Below, in pieces: positions 13,656 through 25,275 of a stretch of DNA of 64,000 bases. Every line of letters starts with the position of its first letter. Position 1 is the stretch's first letter. The stretch is from Phaeoceros laevis. Lineage: Eukaryota; Anthocerotophyta; Anthocerotopsida; Notothyladales. Both the position numbers and the translations under genes were made by a program. Under the pieces are notes generated by a model, which was not told the DNA's origin, did not search any database, and saw only the letters and a program-made list of their open reading frames with translations. The DNA is taken from NCBI GenBank assembly GCA_049999765.1, contig JBNGIQ010009451.1, positions 1-64,000 on the forward strand. Direction: 5' to 3'.

Positions 13656-15014
13656 TCACTTGCATGTGACCCCTTTGCATATCGACAACCAAATCACGAG
13701 AGCAAGGATAATGAGTATGGCCAGGACAACCAATTTTATTTTCATGTTCTGCAGCCAGAATTTCCTTTTCAGCTTTCTCCCCTGCTTTTGGTACATATCA
13801 GCCTGGCATTCAGCACCAAGATAATCAGGACAAATGGTACCGTCCGTCCTCTCTGAAACCTGTCATTTTGGACCATACCACAAATGGTACACATGTTCAG
13901 ACGAATACAACAAGGTAGTACCTGAACTTGCAAGCTCTCCGACTTATCGACCAGGATATCGATCTTCTCCCCGCGTTCAAGCACCTACAATTCCCACCAA
14001 AGACCAGTGTCGTTATTGCAGTCACTGAAACCGCCAGACCATACTCCCTGCCTCCTCCACAATCAATCTGCCTCAGATCATGCAGAACCTAGCTTGTTCT
14101 AAACTGCCACTTGCAGAGGGGCTGCTAGGCGGTGTCGAGAAGCACTGCATTTTGCACGCTACTGGTTTCACGAGCAAACCTTATCAATGTTGTCCATCAT
14201 GACCCCCTTAACCTCGGCAACTTGAGCCTTAATCTTGGAGATCTTGTCAATCTCGTCTGGGTGATCAGCGACATATTGCATGTGCTCCTTCAGCTTAGGT
14301 CTGTAGAAGGGGTCCAGATTATGTCAGACAAGCCTGCACATGTCATTTCTATCTGCACTCTTCAAACTCAGATCGGCAACAACAGGCAATATTGAGTGAT
14401 ACCCGAATTCTCTGTCGAGACTGTTAGCTAGAGCTGTGTCAGCCTTGCCTCCCGCATAACGCTTCTTAAAATCATCTTTGACTCGGTTAAGGAAGGCAAA
14501 AGCTATTTGTCTTCCGACTGTTTCGTCGGCAACAACCAGGTAAGCTGTCACATAGCACGCGGCGAGTTACAAATCTAATACCAGCTCAAATGTAACCTGC
14601 AGTAAGCCCTCCTGCTTTGTCCAAAAACACAGATCGGACCTTCTGCTATCACATTTCAGGACATTCCAACCCGCCTTCATTCTGCCAGGCCAGCTCTCTG
14701 ATCTCAGTCACCTCTCCCTTACAAAACTGAAGAGAGCAACATCCATCAGATACGACTACTACCGGTAGCTCAGATCAGGGCTTCTAGATCTGCAGACTGG
14801 GGAGCCAGGGGAAGTGGCGCATACCGAAGCCACCTTCAACGATAAAGTTGAGAGTGTGTTTGTCAGAGGTGTAAGTGATCTTGTTGTCGTTGGCTGGCAT
14901 CTTCGACAGACATTGCTGCGCGATCTCACTTGCATTTCCAGGAAACGCCTTATATTCCGCCAACACAACAGTACCTCTAGCTACAAAACTGTACACAAGG
15001 GATTCCTGTCCCAT
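13656..15014 (-). CDS. VAMP72: VAMP72-type longin R-SNARE
   Basis: Five exons (15014-14825, 14544-14403, 14300-14180, 13984-13922, 13802-13656) join exactly in phase to 220 residues, the normal length of plant VAMP721/722-type proteins. Exon 1 opens with [21 protein letters not shown], the start of the longin domain, which continues through exon 2 ([25 protein letters not shown]). Exons 3-5 hold the SNARE motif ([29 protein letters not shown], with the zero-layer Arg in LERGE), then a basic WLQNMKIK and one C-terminal membrane anchor ([15 protein letters not shown]) ending ICKGVTCK. Known family role: vesicle R-SNARE in secretion to the plasma membrane and cell plate, pairing with Qa/Qb/Qc syntaxin and SNAP partners. 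No lesion is seen, so it is probably functional. The first intron (about 280 bp) is the longest. Confidence 0.95.
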
Positions 15015-16150
15015 TATGTCACAAGCATGCTAGGCGTCCCGTCGGGGACTGGCGCAGACTGGCGCAACACAGCTGTGGAAGACAATGGAGACCACGGCAA
15101 CGATGAGACGATGAGACTGAACGAAACACTGTCGGGCGCGAGACTACATTAGGGCAGAAAACAATGTAGGTGGTGGGAACGCGTAGCCAAAGCGGCAATT
15201 GAGGAAGCGGAGGTACCCAAAGTTCAAAGCCGCGTAATTCGCGCGACCTTGGAAGTTGCTTAGCGAACATCCGAGTGTGGGGTGGGGTCGTTCTATAAAA
15301 GAGCAGATGCAAACTGTAAGATTTCTTCTCTAGTTGGACTTGGAGAATCCTAGTCTGACTTGTTCTCCCAGTCCGACTACTTCTCTTAGACTGAAAATGA
15401 TGTGCTCAGCGCCCTGCTGTCACACCCAGAAGGAGACACATGGGTTGCCATAAAAGTTCCCCTTCGTTTCGAACTGCTACAGCCCGAACAGAAGAAGAAG
15501 AGTCTTTATTTCATCTTTATTGCTAGAAACAGCTTCCATGCCAGCAGTTCCTCGTGGCTCCTTCCCTACCCAACCTACTGCAGTACCATGCTATTAGCAA
15601 GAGGCATCTCGTGTTAGTTCATTTGATTTGAACTAGGGTGGGGTGTCATAGTACTTCAAATGTGATGCTTTCCTAATGATTTGGACTGCCTAGCACAGTC
15701 TCTGACTGCAGGAGCTTCAGTGCTGCATGGTGGTGACGATCCAACCTGGAGATCAAGCCCACCAGCATCAGTAGCAGCAGGTCTGGACGGAGCTCAGCAG
15801 CAAGTCTTGCGACTAAAGGCATACACATGCAACCCGTCGATTGTTGGTATCAGGGGACCATCCCGGTGTGAGATTTTTAGAGCAACACCTCCAGCTGCGA
15901 AATGGTTTCTGCTTTCGTTCCAGACACGAGAGGTTATCCTGAATTGCGGGTTCGTTGGATTCTCGGGATTGACACTAGGAACTGGCTAATTCGACTGCAG
16001 TAATCGGCACTGTGAGCTCGATGCCATTCAAGTTGGTTTCGAATTATGCACTGGGACGATCAGTACAAGCGATTATTTACAGGAAAGTGTGGGGGTTCAT
16101 TTGAGGTTCTTCGGACCTGCAATCAGAATTGCAATGCATATGTGATTGTC
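15015..16150. other. Intergenic region upstream of the VAMP72 gene
   Basis: This holds the presumed promoter of the minus-strand VAMP72 gene. A TATA-like 'ctataaaag' on the plus strand at about 15293-15301 is not followed by a recognisable plus-strand gene. The open frame at 15681-15989 (plus) resembles no family I know. Confidence 0.4.
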
Positions 16151-16185
16151 CTTCAAACGTGAACTATGTCAAACAGGTGTGTGTG

Positions 16186-16510
16186 GGCACTGAGGCTCAG
16201 GCTCAGGCTCAGGTTTCCCAAGTTCAGAGCTGTACTCAGGTTGGTGGACTGCACACTCACTCGTAGCAAAGCATTATCACGCAGTTTCAACAGTTTGAAT
16301 TTGAAGCTCAACTCCGCGCACACGTAGCTCTTGCTCAAGCCCAAGTCCAAGTGCAGGACAGGATCATTTGCAGAATGGTCATATGGCTCTTGCTTGACCC
16401 TTGTGCAGAGAGGATGGCAGCCTCGCAGTCAAGCCCGAGCTCAGTCCAAACAAGTGTCTTCACAGATTCAGGTTCAACAAGCTCTATCATATGGCCAAGC
16501 TATAGCTAAA
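16186..16510 (+). pseudogene. Glutamine-rich coding relic
   Basis: In one plus frame there is a run of GCT CAG repeats (QAQAQAQVSQVQ), an in-frame TAG, then FQQFEFEAQLRAHVALAQAQVQVQ-like sequence (AQ-rich) and a Ser-rich part ending at a TAA. A second CAG/CAA-rich patch (SSQIQVQQALSYGQAIA) follows in another frame. This looks like the decayed low-complexity part of a gene, perhaps a transcriptional co-regulator, but no diagnostic domain is present. Confidence 0.3.
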
Positions 16511-17599
16511 TCAACAAGCCCACGCCCATGGGCAAGTCACAGCACAGGCACAGGCACAGGCCCAAGCCCAAGCTGCTCGGGCTCAGAGGGACACCCAGGC
16601 AACCGGAGCTTGATGTTTTGCAGCATGTTTGTTGGCCCAGATCAAGTTCCTAGCAGGGCTAGCCCTCACGTCGCCCAAGTGGTAAGGTGCTATTGCAAGG
16701 CGTGGCGAATGAGGAGCTAGCGCAACCTGCAGTGCTGGCGTAGCCATAACCATGCAGGCTGGGGCCGGCCTGACTGCGGCAGCGTCCATTACGGTTGCAG
16801 TTTTCTTGGAACGGTAATGTGTGAGGACAGGAGTCTACTGGTTCTCAGGAGCTGGACTACCTGAACTACAGCAACCCCGACTCTCCACTCGCTGGAGGTT
16901 GCAGTGGGCAGGGGCGCGGGAGCTGAATCATTTCTTCGGATGCTATGTTGACAAGATCACTGGCTCAGTTTCTTCGGGCGTTTGCTTGCGTGTTTTCGGG
17001 GCCATGAGATGAACGTAACTGCCTATAGAATCTGATGGTTTTGTGGAAGCTCAAGGTACTTGCACATGCTGAAAATAATGGAAGAAGATCCAACTCTAGA
17101 GACCATAACGTTCAGGTCAGCTTGTTATGACCATTCGTCTTTCAGCCAGGCAGTGGTGCTCTTGGCAGGTTTCAGTCTAACTTTCTGGCGATGCAAACCA
17201 TTATGCTTTCACCACTTGAATGTCGCAGATGCTTATCCGAACTCGACCCTTGAGTGGCTCTGAGATTACAGCACAAGGCTTTTCAAGATGCGTGCGCCAA
17301 GACAGCAAACACATCATAACATGGATGGGGCACCCAGAATCTCAATTCAGCTCCGGATTGTTGGCTGTGAGAGCATTAACGCATGTACAAAACTCCTTTT
17401 CATCACTGTGCATACTTGCTCTGTTTCATTACACTCGCAACAGACACTTTCTGCTGCAGGACCACCATACAGGACTGATGTCTTGTAAATGTGTCAACAG
17501 GAAAAAAATTTCCTGTTGCAGGTCCACCTATGGTAGACAACTGCATAGCTGGGTACAACACGGGAGACTGGAAGTGGCAAGACGCATACGATGCTCGTT

Positions 17600-18245
17600 T
17601 ATATTGCTTTGAAGCAGGTCTCAGTCCTGGACTCGAGGCCAACAAGTCTGTGCAAATGTTGTTTCTCTGGCTGATGCCCTCCAGAAGAAAACTACAAGCT
17701 TGCCACTGATGGAACTGAGAACCATTTGTTTCTCTGAGATTTGAGGCCTCTTGGTCTCTCACTGGTGAGTTTTTTCCTTTAACGTGAAACCATCGGAAGT
17801 GTGAAGGCAGGAGAAATGTAGAAGGTATGTTCGATGGCATTGTCGATTAGTCGATTCTTATGCAGCTTGACCAAGTTATATTTGCTCCCCTTCGTCATGG
17901 GGGACAAAGTGGAGAAGATCTGTGAGTTGAGTCATATCACTTTGACAGCAGCAGTGTTCCCCGGTAGGTGTTCCCACTGGTGAATAGAGTCTAGAAGTAA
18001 GCAAATCTTTTTTCCCGTATGGGGCTTGATATGGCTTCTACTGTATCGTGATAAACCACCTTTAAGGTAAAATGTTTTCAGGTACACCAGCAATGCCGTC
18101 AAAAGGTTTAAAGGAGGCTGACTTTGAGCAGATTGCAGTGTTCCTGTCAGCTGTGGACATAACCCTGGCCAATTTCAACATCTTCATACATACAACCAGG
18201 GCAAAGGGGGACTCTGAGAAGACAGTGGATACTTTTTTGACACAC
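17600..18245 (+). pseudogene. Serine hydroxymethyltransferase pseudogene (C-terminal part)
   Basis: The plus strand carries the C-terminal third of serine hydroxymethyltransferase, the PLP enzyme that converts serine and tetrahydrofolate to glycine and methylene-THF. Visible blocks are QVCANVVSLADALQKK from 17641; after a frame change NYKLATDGTENHLFL, then TGA (17735-17737) exactly where the family has the Trp of LWDLRP; then DLRPLGLS and a donor-like 'ctggtgag'. A second block near 17897 reads GDKVEKICELSHIT. The block 'SSALAPGGVR' expected next is missing. From about 18079, after 'ttttcag', comes GTPAMPSKGLKEADFEQIAVFL. Retained splice-like junctions suggest a decayed genomic copy, not a processed one. 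The nonsense codon, frameshift and missing exon make it non-functional. Confidence 0.8.
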
Positions 18246-18689
18246 ACAAATAGTAAAAGCCTTCAAGATGTGTACCCCTTTTTCTTGTTAATGTACGGTT
18301 CCGTATCTGTCGCCTTGTATAAGGGCACCTTGCATCTTCGACGAAAAGCCAGATGGTCTGTTTCCAAGTTGAAGCTCCACGCCCGGCGTGCCTTTCAAAT
18401 GCTGGACTGATCGGTTTACCAGCTGAAATACCACAAGCATGGTAATACGTCCAACTGATAAATTTAACTAACTAAGTCAAGAATGCAAATTTAACTGAGA
18501 GGTACCAAGAAATGTGCAAACAGTGATGGATACTGATGGCCGACTTATGGTGGCTGGCTGCGTCAGTAATAAGGCTGAGGTTTTTGGGGTGTCGGGAAAC
18601 CCTTGTAGGGTTGAGGTTCTTAGGTTGGCTGAAATAGAGAGAGAAAACACAATAGCTAGGGTGGTGTGCCATGGCTGGATTGAAGTCGG

Positions 18690-19400
18690 TGTGCGGCACG
18701 GTGTGAGAGGCGTTGGCAGTGCATTTGCTGCCGCACGATGTTGCTCGTGTGCAACTGGTAGATAAAGAGCTATGGCACTTGTTGAGGGTATCGGCTCTTC
18801 GGTCACAGTACTGTGCGCTGTTAGCATTGCCATCTTACGAACAATGTGGGCATTTTTCAGTGAGTCGGTTTCACTATGAGTTGCATATGCGTGCCTAACA
18901 CGTAGGAGATCTTACACTGGAGCAGTATGAAGCGTTGTTAGAGATACTGGATGGTATCAGGCAAAGTGACTTCGATGTGGTGGAGACCGGAGACTTGACG
19001 GGGCCTTTGACTGTACTTGAGAAACGAGGTTTATGGGTGTCATATATTGATGAACGTATTATGTTGTGGGATGGTGAGAGTTGGGAGTGGGATGGCCAAC
19101 ATTGGGAGTGGGTATCCATCTGGGAGTTTTGCGGCATGTTGCAGGAAAGATAGGCAGCGGCAGATGAGGAGCGTGAGAAGGCAAGTGTGGTGGGGCTGGA
19201 GAAGGTGATGGATGTAAGGGTGCAGGGCCTGCGGGATGGGTCGCACATCTGTGATACATTGTGTAAGATAGGACCTGGTGAAATCCGAAGGTCTCATGGG
19301 TATGGGTTGAAGGGTAGGCTATCAGCTGTGGAGTTGAACAGGCAAGGGCGGGTTGCTTCTGACTTCATTGCGGAGGGATATTATTTTATAACAGAGTGAA
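18690..19400 (+). pseudogene. Broken F-box-like gene, copy 1
   Basis: In plus-strand frames interrupted by stops I read an F-box-like core (AVHLLPHDVARVQLVDKELW, followed by HLLR) at about 18712-18790. A conserved-looking tail follows: DLTLEQYEALLEILDGI, VLEKRGLWVSYIDERI and the W-rich WDGESWEWDGQHWEW (19066-19112), then a stop inside AAADEEREKA. F-box proteins recruit substrates to SCF ubiquitin ligases. The F-box call rests on the L-P-x-D-[LV]-x-R-[LV]-x-x-V-x-K/R pattern. At least two in-frame stops and a frame change suggest a relic, although unrecognised introns cannot be excluded. A related, opposite-strand relic lies at 22.2-23.4 kb. Confidence 0.45.
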
Positions 19401-20594
19401 TTGTTTGTTGGACCTTTGTGGCAGCTTTGTTGACAGGGTGGAGAGTGTAGGAGGAATGCAAGAGGGGCTAGATGCTAGTGATGTGGAGACATTGCACTTA
19501 GGATTGATACTATGCGGAGAAGGCCAGCAATGTGGAGATGTGGGAGTAGGAAAGTCAGAATTTGGTATGAATTGAGAATATGGTTTTATGATTAAAGTGG
19601 CATGTAGGAAGTGGCTTGGGCAATTTGTGTTTGTCCCCAGTTGTAAGCCAAGCAGGTGGATTAGGTTTGAGAATCGCAGCTAGTTGATGTTTCTCTAAGT
19701 GTCTTGAAGCGCACAAGTTATGAGCGTCGTACTGGTAGTAATTGTGTAAAGCTGGACACGTTGGGAGAGACGCTAAAGAGGAGGTCAGTCCTGCGGTGTT
19801 TGGCTGGTCAAACGCTATCATCATTGTGTGGCTGGCACGAGTGCTTGGCAAAAGGCCGTTAAGTCGTATGGCGTTATTGTTCGAAAGTAGGTCTAATAGT
19901 GAATGACTACGTGATCGGGTGAAGAGTAACACAGCCCAGTCGTTTAGTTAAAAATTTGTCCAGCTTTTTGTGAAAATTGTCCTTCGTAGTCTTCTGGACA
20001 TGTGGCTTCCTTATACATTATTTGAGTGTCCTATATAATGAAAGTCCTTCACAGACAGTACTTGAGTATCTTCCATGGTGAACGAAAAATGTCAGAGAGC
20101 GCAGGAGAGAGAAGAACACAGCTTCTCTGGAACCGGTGCGCGATCGGGAGAGCAGCAAGTTTCATTTTCCCGTAGCCATGTCACAGGCTAGGTGCAGCGC
20201 TTGCGCCGAGCGAAGTATGGCATATCCAAGTGCGGTATATCCAGGTGTAGGTTGATTTGTACTGCTGCAGTCGTGAGGTGCATTATCCGGTTTGGCTGTG
20301 ACTGTGTAGTCTTGCGTTATTTGACGGATGAGGTCGAAGGAACTTCCTTGTGAGGTTCCAGGGTTCCCACAACAAGGAGGAGTGCTACGGGAAGAACGAT
20401 TTTTGTATGAATGAGAAATCATGTCAACAGGTGTGGTTCGTAAAGGTCGTTGACTCGTGTAACGGTATTGTCTGATAGCAGCATATTAGTACAGGCATCA
20501 GTAGTAAGGCTTTTTAGACACAAGCAGTGAGTGTGAGCAAGGTCTGTTGCTGATTGGTGAAGGGAATGGATGTCGCTGGCATACTCGAATGTGA

Positions 20595-20840
20595 ACTTGA
20601 TAGTGAATGACTGAGTGATGAGGACTCAAAAAGGCCCATCATGATAAACAGAAAACTGGAGGATGAGGCTCCAGCAGGAAGTGCGTATGTGGGCATCTAT
20701 TGGGTGTGGAGGCCTGCACTTGATAGTAAATGACAGAGTGATGAGGACTCAAAAAGGCCCATCATGATGAACAGAAAACTGTAGGATGCGGCTGCAGCAG
20801 GAAGTGCGTACGTGGGCATCTACTGGGTGCGAAGGCCTGC
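20595..20840 (+). repeat. Two-copy tandem repeat, unit about 122 bp
   Basis: Two adjacent near-identical copies start at about 20595 and 20718; both contain 'gagtgatgaggactcaaa', 'aggcccatcatgat' and 'gcaggaagtgcgta'. Copies differ by scattered substitutions. No coding potential was recognised. Confidence 0.85.
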
Positions 20841-21139
20841 AGAAACAACAAAATGGCTGGATACATGATATGGGCAAGCAAAATGATAAACTTGGATACG
20901 GATAGATTGCGATAGAGATAGGATATAAATTGTTCGATTGTGAGTACATAAGCAGCATGGGGATGAGCATGATGACAAACATGACTAAGTAGATTGAAAG
21001 CTAAGATCATAACAAAGTACAAGCCTCAGCTACCAACTCTGTCGGCACAGGCTAAGATCATAAAAAGCGTGGATGCGCAAAGCGGTGAAGAGATGATAAA
21101 AAGCATGTATTGGGAAAGAGGTGCAGTTGCAGTAGCTAG

Positions 21140-21245
21140 CAAGCATTAGTCAGCCAGTAGTAGGCAGTCAGCATTAGGCAGCCAACATTAGGTAGCCAGC
21201 ATTAGGCAGCCAGCATTTGCAACCGACATTTGCAACTGACAATGA
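21140..21245 (+). repeat. Short degenerate tandem repeat
   Basis: A run of about six degenerate copies of a 14-16-bp unit of the type 'gccagcattaggca' (variants with gtcagc, aacatta and gacatttgcaac). Confidence 0.65.
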
Positions 21246-22174
21246 ACTCATCATCCTACTACAATGATCTGCAGGCAAGCAACTTAGCATGCTACTACTA
21301 GGATCGGTGTGATCACAGTGGAGAACGCATATAGCAGACTACTAGTGGGAACAATGTGATAACCTGAATCGTGGTACCAGCGGTAGATTATGAACGATGA
21401 GCTCAGACATCTATTTGGCATGTCTGGGACATCAACAAGTACAACCAGTTGATGTTGATGAATTCAGTCCTTAGAAAGAACGGGTGCACAGACAAACCAG
21501 AATCAGAAAACTGATATAAAACAAGGAGAAGCTGAATATACAAAGAGATGTCCAAGTGTGAAGCCGTGCTGTGTATAGGCTGGTGTCGAAGGTAGCTTAC
21601 GAAGATGCTGCAAAATACTAGATCATAACAGGTCAGTTAGTAAGAAAGTATGAGGGAAACAAGAGAGGAGCTGCATATCACGAGGGAAGCAGCAAAAAGG
21701 AGAGAAGGCAGATGTAACGCAAAGGTGGCTGACTCATGTGAAGATGAAGATTGTTGGAGCTGTATGCAATGGTCGTAAATGACGTGCTGCAAGGCAAGAG
21801 GTTGTGAAAGATTGTACACCATGGAATGGTTAGTAGGACTGTCGGTATCTTGTAGTAACCTGTAGACATTGTGCGAAAATGGTGTAAAATGACACAAACA
21901 AGACAGCCTGAAAAGAAAGAAAACGTGACGACAGCGTATGACAAAATTCAGTAAGCGTATACCATAAGAAGTACATAGAGGGCAACACAAAGTCTAAAAG
22001 CTGGGGATGCGCCAGTATATATTCATAAACTACTTAGAGATCTGAATAACTGGGTATTGATAGAGAACACAGGCTATACAAGAGCTGTAGTAGATGACAA
22101 ACATAGGCCAGTAGATAGGAAACATTGAAAGCTAGCAGTAGATAGAAGATGTACATTAAGCTGTAAGGGAAGTG

Positions 22175-23425
22175 TTAGGAAGAAGCAGAAGACTGGTCGT
22201 CGTTAAAGTCATCGTCAAAGGTGTAGTAGTCGGAGCTGATGTTGCTGATAGGTGACACTCCCGAATCCTCACTATTTGAGCCAGCAGATCTGGATGCATG
22301 AGCTGACGGGCTGGATGGCAGTGGGGGCAATTCCAGAGCCTCATCCCATTGGGCTATATAGGCTGCGGTGACTTGTGATTCCGCATCATTGGCTTCATAG
22401 TCAGCATAATCCCAGGATGCAATGAGCCTAAGTATGTACTCCCGTAGGCCGATACGTTCTTCCATAGCAGATTCCATGGGCGGCCCCATATAATAGTACG
22501 AGGCAAATGTGTATTCCCATCTGAGCTTTGTACGGACTTCAACATCAAACTCATGGGTGTGAAGGTAAGCGTTAGCCATAGCTGAGTACATTTCATATTC
22601 TGTCCTAGTGATAGCTGAGAAAGCTGGATGCAAATATCTTTTGTGGATGTCTAGATTCCACAAGGAGAAGAGAAGAGCAGCACACTCAAGACAAATAAAG
22701 CAATCCCACTTTCTAGCATAAACCTGTTTAAAGGGAAGAAGATCATATATCTTGCGAAAATGAGAATTGACTGTTATCACACGGATGAGATCTGAGTAGG
22801 GGAGCAGCAGAAGAATGCGGATAATGACAGCGGGTGGCATGTCAAGAATGGATTTGGCTTCTACTAGCAAGGTGGGTGTAACCTGAACGAGAATCATACC
22901 TTCTGTATCCATGTCGCGTTGGTAGTCTTGCCATAGCTGCCAATCCCGGTCCGCCCAAGCCTTGAACATTTGTTGGAATTGCTCATGTACTCGACACCAT
23001 ATTTGAACCCGAATGTGAGGTGGGACACCAGACATAGGCACATCATATTCACAGACTTGCAACCCATAATGTATAATAGTGTCATCGAGAGTCTCTGACC
23101 AGTTTCAAGGCTTAGGGTGTGGAAGCATGTCTGTATGATATGCTCTAAAATGAATCTCTTCATGCCAGGAGATGGCAACTGGAGCTTTACAAACAAAGCA
23201 TTAGAGTATGGCAAACCTCTCACAATATCGCCTAGGAGTCCCCGGGTGCCAAAGTAGCTGTCGCATGTGTTTATTAGCAAGTGATAAGCGGACCCAATCC
23301 CGTGGAGAAATGAGTGTAATGATTTCCTCCCAGGTATCACAATCCAATTGTCCCCCGTTGGCTGTGGATATATCCTCTGGGGATGAGAGGTAAGAGGGTG
23401 AGAACTGACCTAGATCCCAAACCAA
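22175..23425 (-). pseudogene. Broken double F-box-like gene, copy 2
   Basis: Read on the minus strand, three overlapping frames are used in turn. The first (about 23425-23260) has an F-box-like WEEIITLISPRDWVRLSLAN. The second (about 23290-23090) is protein-like without a known motif. The third (ATG 23062 to the stop at 22175, 295 codons open) carries a second F-box-like core, MPPAVIIRILLLLPYSDLIR with VNSHFRKI after it, then a Trp/Tyr-rich region and an acidic Ser/Asp-rich tail. Two frame changes within about 300 bp suggest a pseudogene, or two short introns I could not place. The first core resembles the one in the 18.7-kb relic. The long open third frame means expression of a 295-residue product is not excluded. 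Family assignment beyond F-box-like is unknown. Confidence 0.5.
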
Positions 23426-23429
23426 CTAC

Positions 23430-24875
23430 GTGGCTTGAGCCGTCCAGAATTGACTGGCAGCAACTGTATACCAAAACAGTGAGTTGCTGGGAACGGTCGA
23501 TGGGGAAATGTTGCCTGTGTAAAACCATCTACACCATCGCCAGAGTAGCTTTCTGGTTCCGCTGCGGGCAGTCCTAATAGCTGTGGTTGGCATGTTCCTA
23601 GGAGTTGTCTTGAAGACCCGTGTAGAAATCTTGAGATAATGGGTGGCGAGCTTCCTGTAACTTGCACAAGTCTGCAGCCTCATATAATCCGATATTCTCG
23701 CACTGCTGTTATCGAGGTCGGTCGCAGTTGGCGAGGAACTGAAATAGCGGTCACTCTCCATCAGGTCATATGAGGTATGAAGTGTTGAATGTCGGACAGC
23801 TACGCGGATTTGTAGCATCAGAGGGCCCCAACAGTCCCGCGGCTTCATGCACTTCATAACAGAGTTCGCAACCGTCCTTGTAATATCAACGTGACGCCCT
23901 GCTGGCTGGTAACCTCAGATTTGCACCTCTTTGCAGCCGAGCATCATCTAGTTATGTCGCATGCTCGTGAATGTTCAGCAAGGTGACTACTAAGAAGAAT
24001 ATGTTGAGCCCCTTCTCTCATTCAGCACTACTGATCCCTACAGTGCTAGGAGGTCATATATTCTTCTGTTCTGTAGCTCTGCAGCCCCCTGTGCTGACCA
24101 GAAAGTTGCAACCCGATTCCAATTCCCGTGGCCCTTCCAATATAATAAGCATCCTCATGCGGACTGTCTTGAAACCATAAAAGTGTTGCTGGATTGTTGC
24201 TTGAAATATTCGATGACTAGGAGAGTGGCAGGTCTCCAGTACATGGGCAATTTGGTAACTCGGTTGTCCAGCCGACTCCCAACAGTGATGCCCTGCAATT
24301 AGCGTCTACTGTTGCTGGCCAGTCTGTGTGTGACCACCATCATATAGCCTGTACAGCCTTCATGTGGGCAGCACATAATACTGACCCATCCGGAAGCTAT
24401 ACTCCTGCTTGCAGGCCGCATCCCAGGTGAGATAAATGTCTGGAAACCTCCACTACAGCTACAGCCTAGCACCTCCATCACAAGCAGCTGTCCTCCTTTC
24501 CACCCTACAAATCCTCCAGCACATACCCTCCAGTAGCATAAAGAAGCACAGAATGTGCAAACACTCCTTGAGAATCGTGAGCCTCCACGGGCTTGTATAG
24601 GTCGTAGAGGGCGATAGAGCAGCCTCAGCAACCCACATTCCAGAACTCCAGATTGGGCACAGCAGTCCGGAGCAATGTGGTGTACACAGCTTTCACGGCT
24701 TCGTCCAGTGGTGGTAAGCAAGGCGGTCACCGAAATCGGAAGGTCTTGCGGCCTGAATCAGCTCAAATTCGTGACGACAACAAGCAGCAAACAGTAAACA
24801 GCAAACAACAGGCAGATGGTGTGGAGCAAGATTAGGCGAGATGATAGAATATGTAAAGAGTGGAGAAAAGAGGGG
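23430..24875. other. Intergenic, nothing recognised
   Basis: Only short open frames on both strands and no motif I recognise. It ends at a 400-N gap (24876-25275), and the true sequence in the gap may hold the end of the neighbouring PPR relic. Confidence 0.4.
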
Positions 24876-25275
24876 NNNNNNNNNNNNNNNNNNNNNNNNN
24901 NNNNNNNNNNNNNNNNNNNNNNNNNNNNNNNNNNNNNNNNNNNNNNNNNNNNNNNNNNNNNNNNNNNNNNNNNNNNNNNNNNNNNNNNNNNNNNNNNNNN
25001 NNNNNNNNNNNNNNNNNNNNNNNNNNNNNNNNNNNNNNNNNNNNNNNNNNNNNNNNNNNNNNNNNNNNNNNNNNNNNNNNNNNNNNNNNNNNNNNNNNNN
25101 NNNNNNNNNNNNNNNNNNNNNNNNNNNNNNNNNNNNNNNNNNNNNNNNNNNNNNNNNNNNNNNNNNNNNNNNNNNNNNNNNNNNNNNNNNNNNNNNNNNN
25201 NNNNNNNNNNNNNNNNNNNNNNNNNNNNNNNNNNNNNNNNNNNNNNNNNNNNNNNNNNNNNNNNNNNNNNNNNNN
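24876..25275. other. Assembly gap (400 N)
   Basis: A run of 400 N lies inside the PPR pseudogene region. Near-identical PPR modules here probably caused an assembly break. Frames that run through the gap are meaningless. Confidence 0.98.

Noticed and set aside
15290-15305. TATA box at 15293 for a plus-strand gene
   Set aside because: No plus-strand coding sequence recognised downstream; the true gene here runs the other way.
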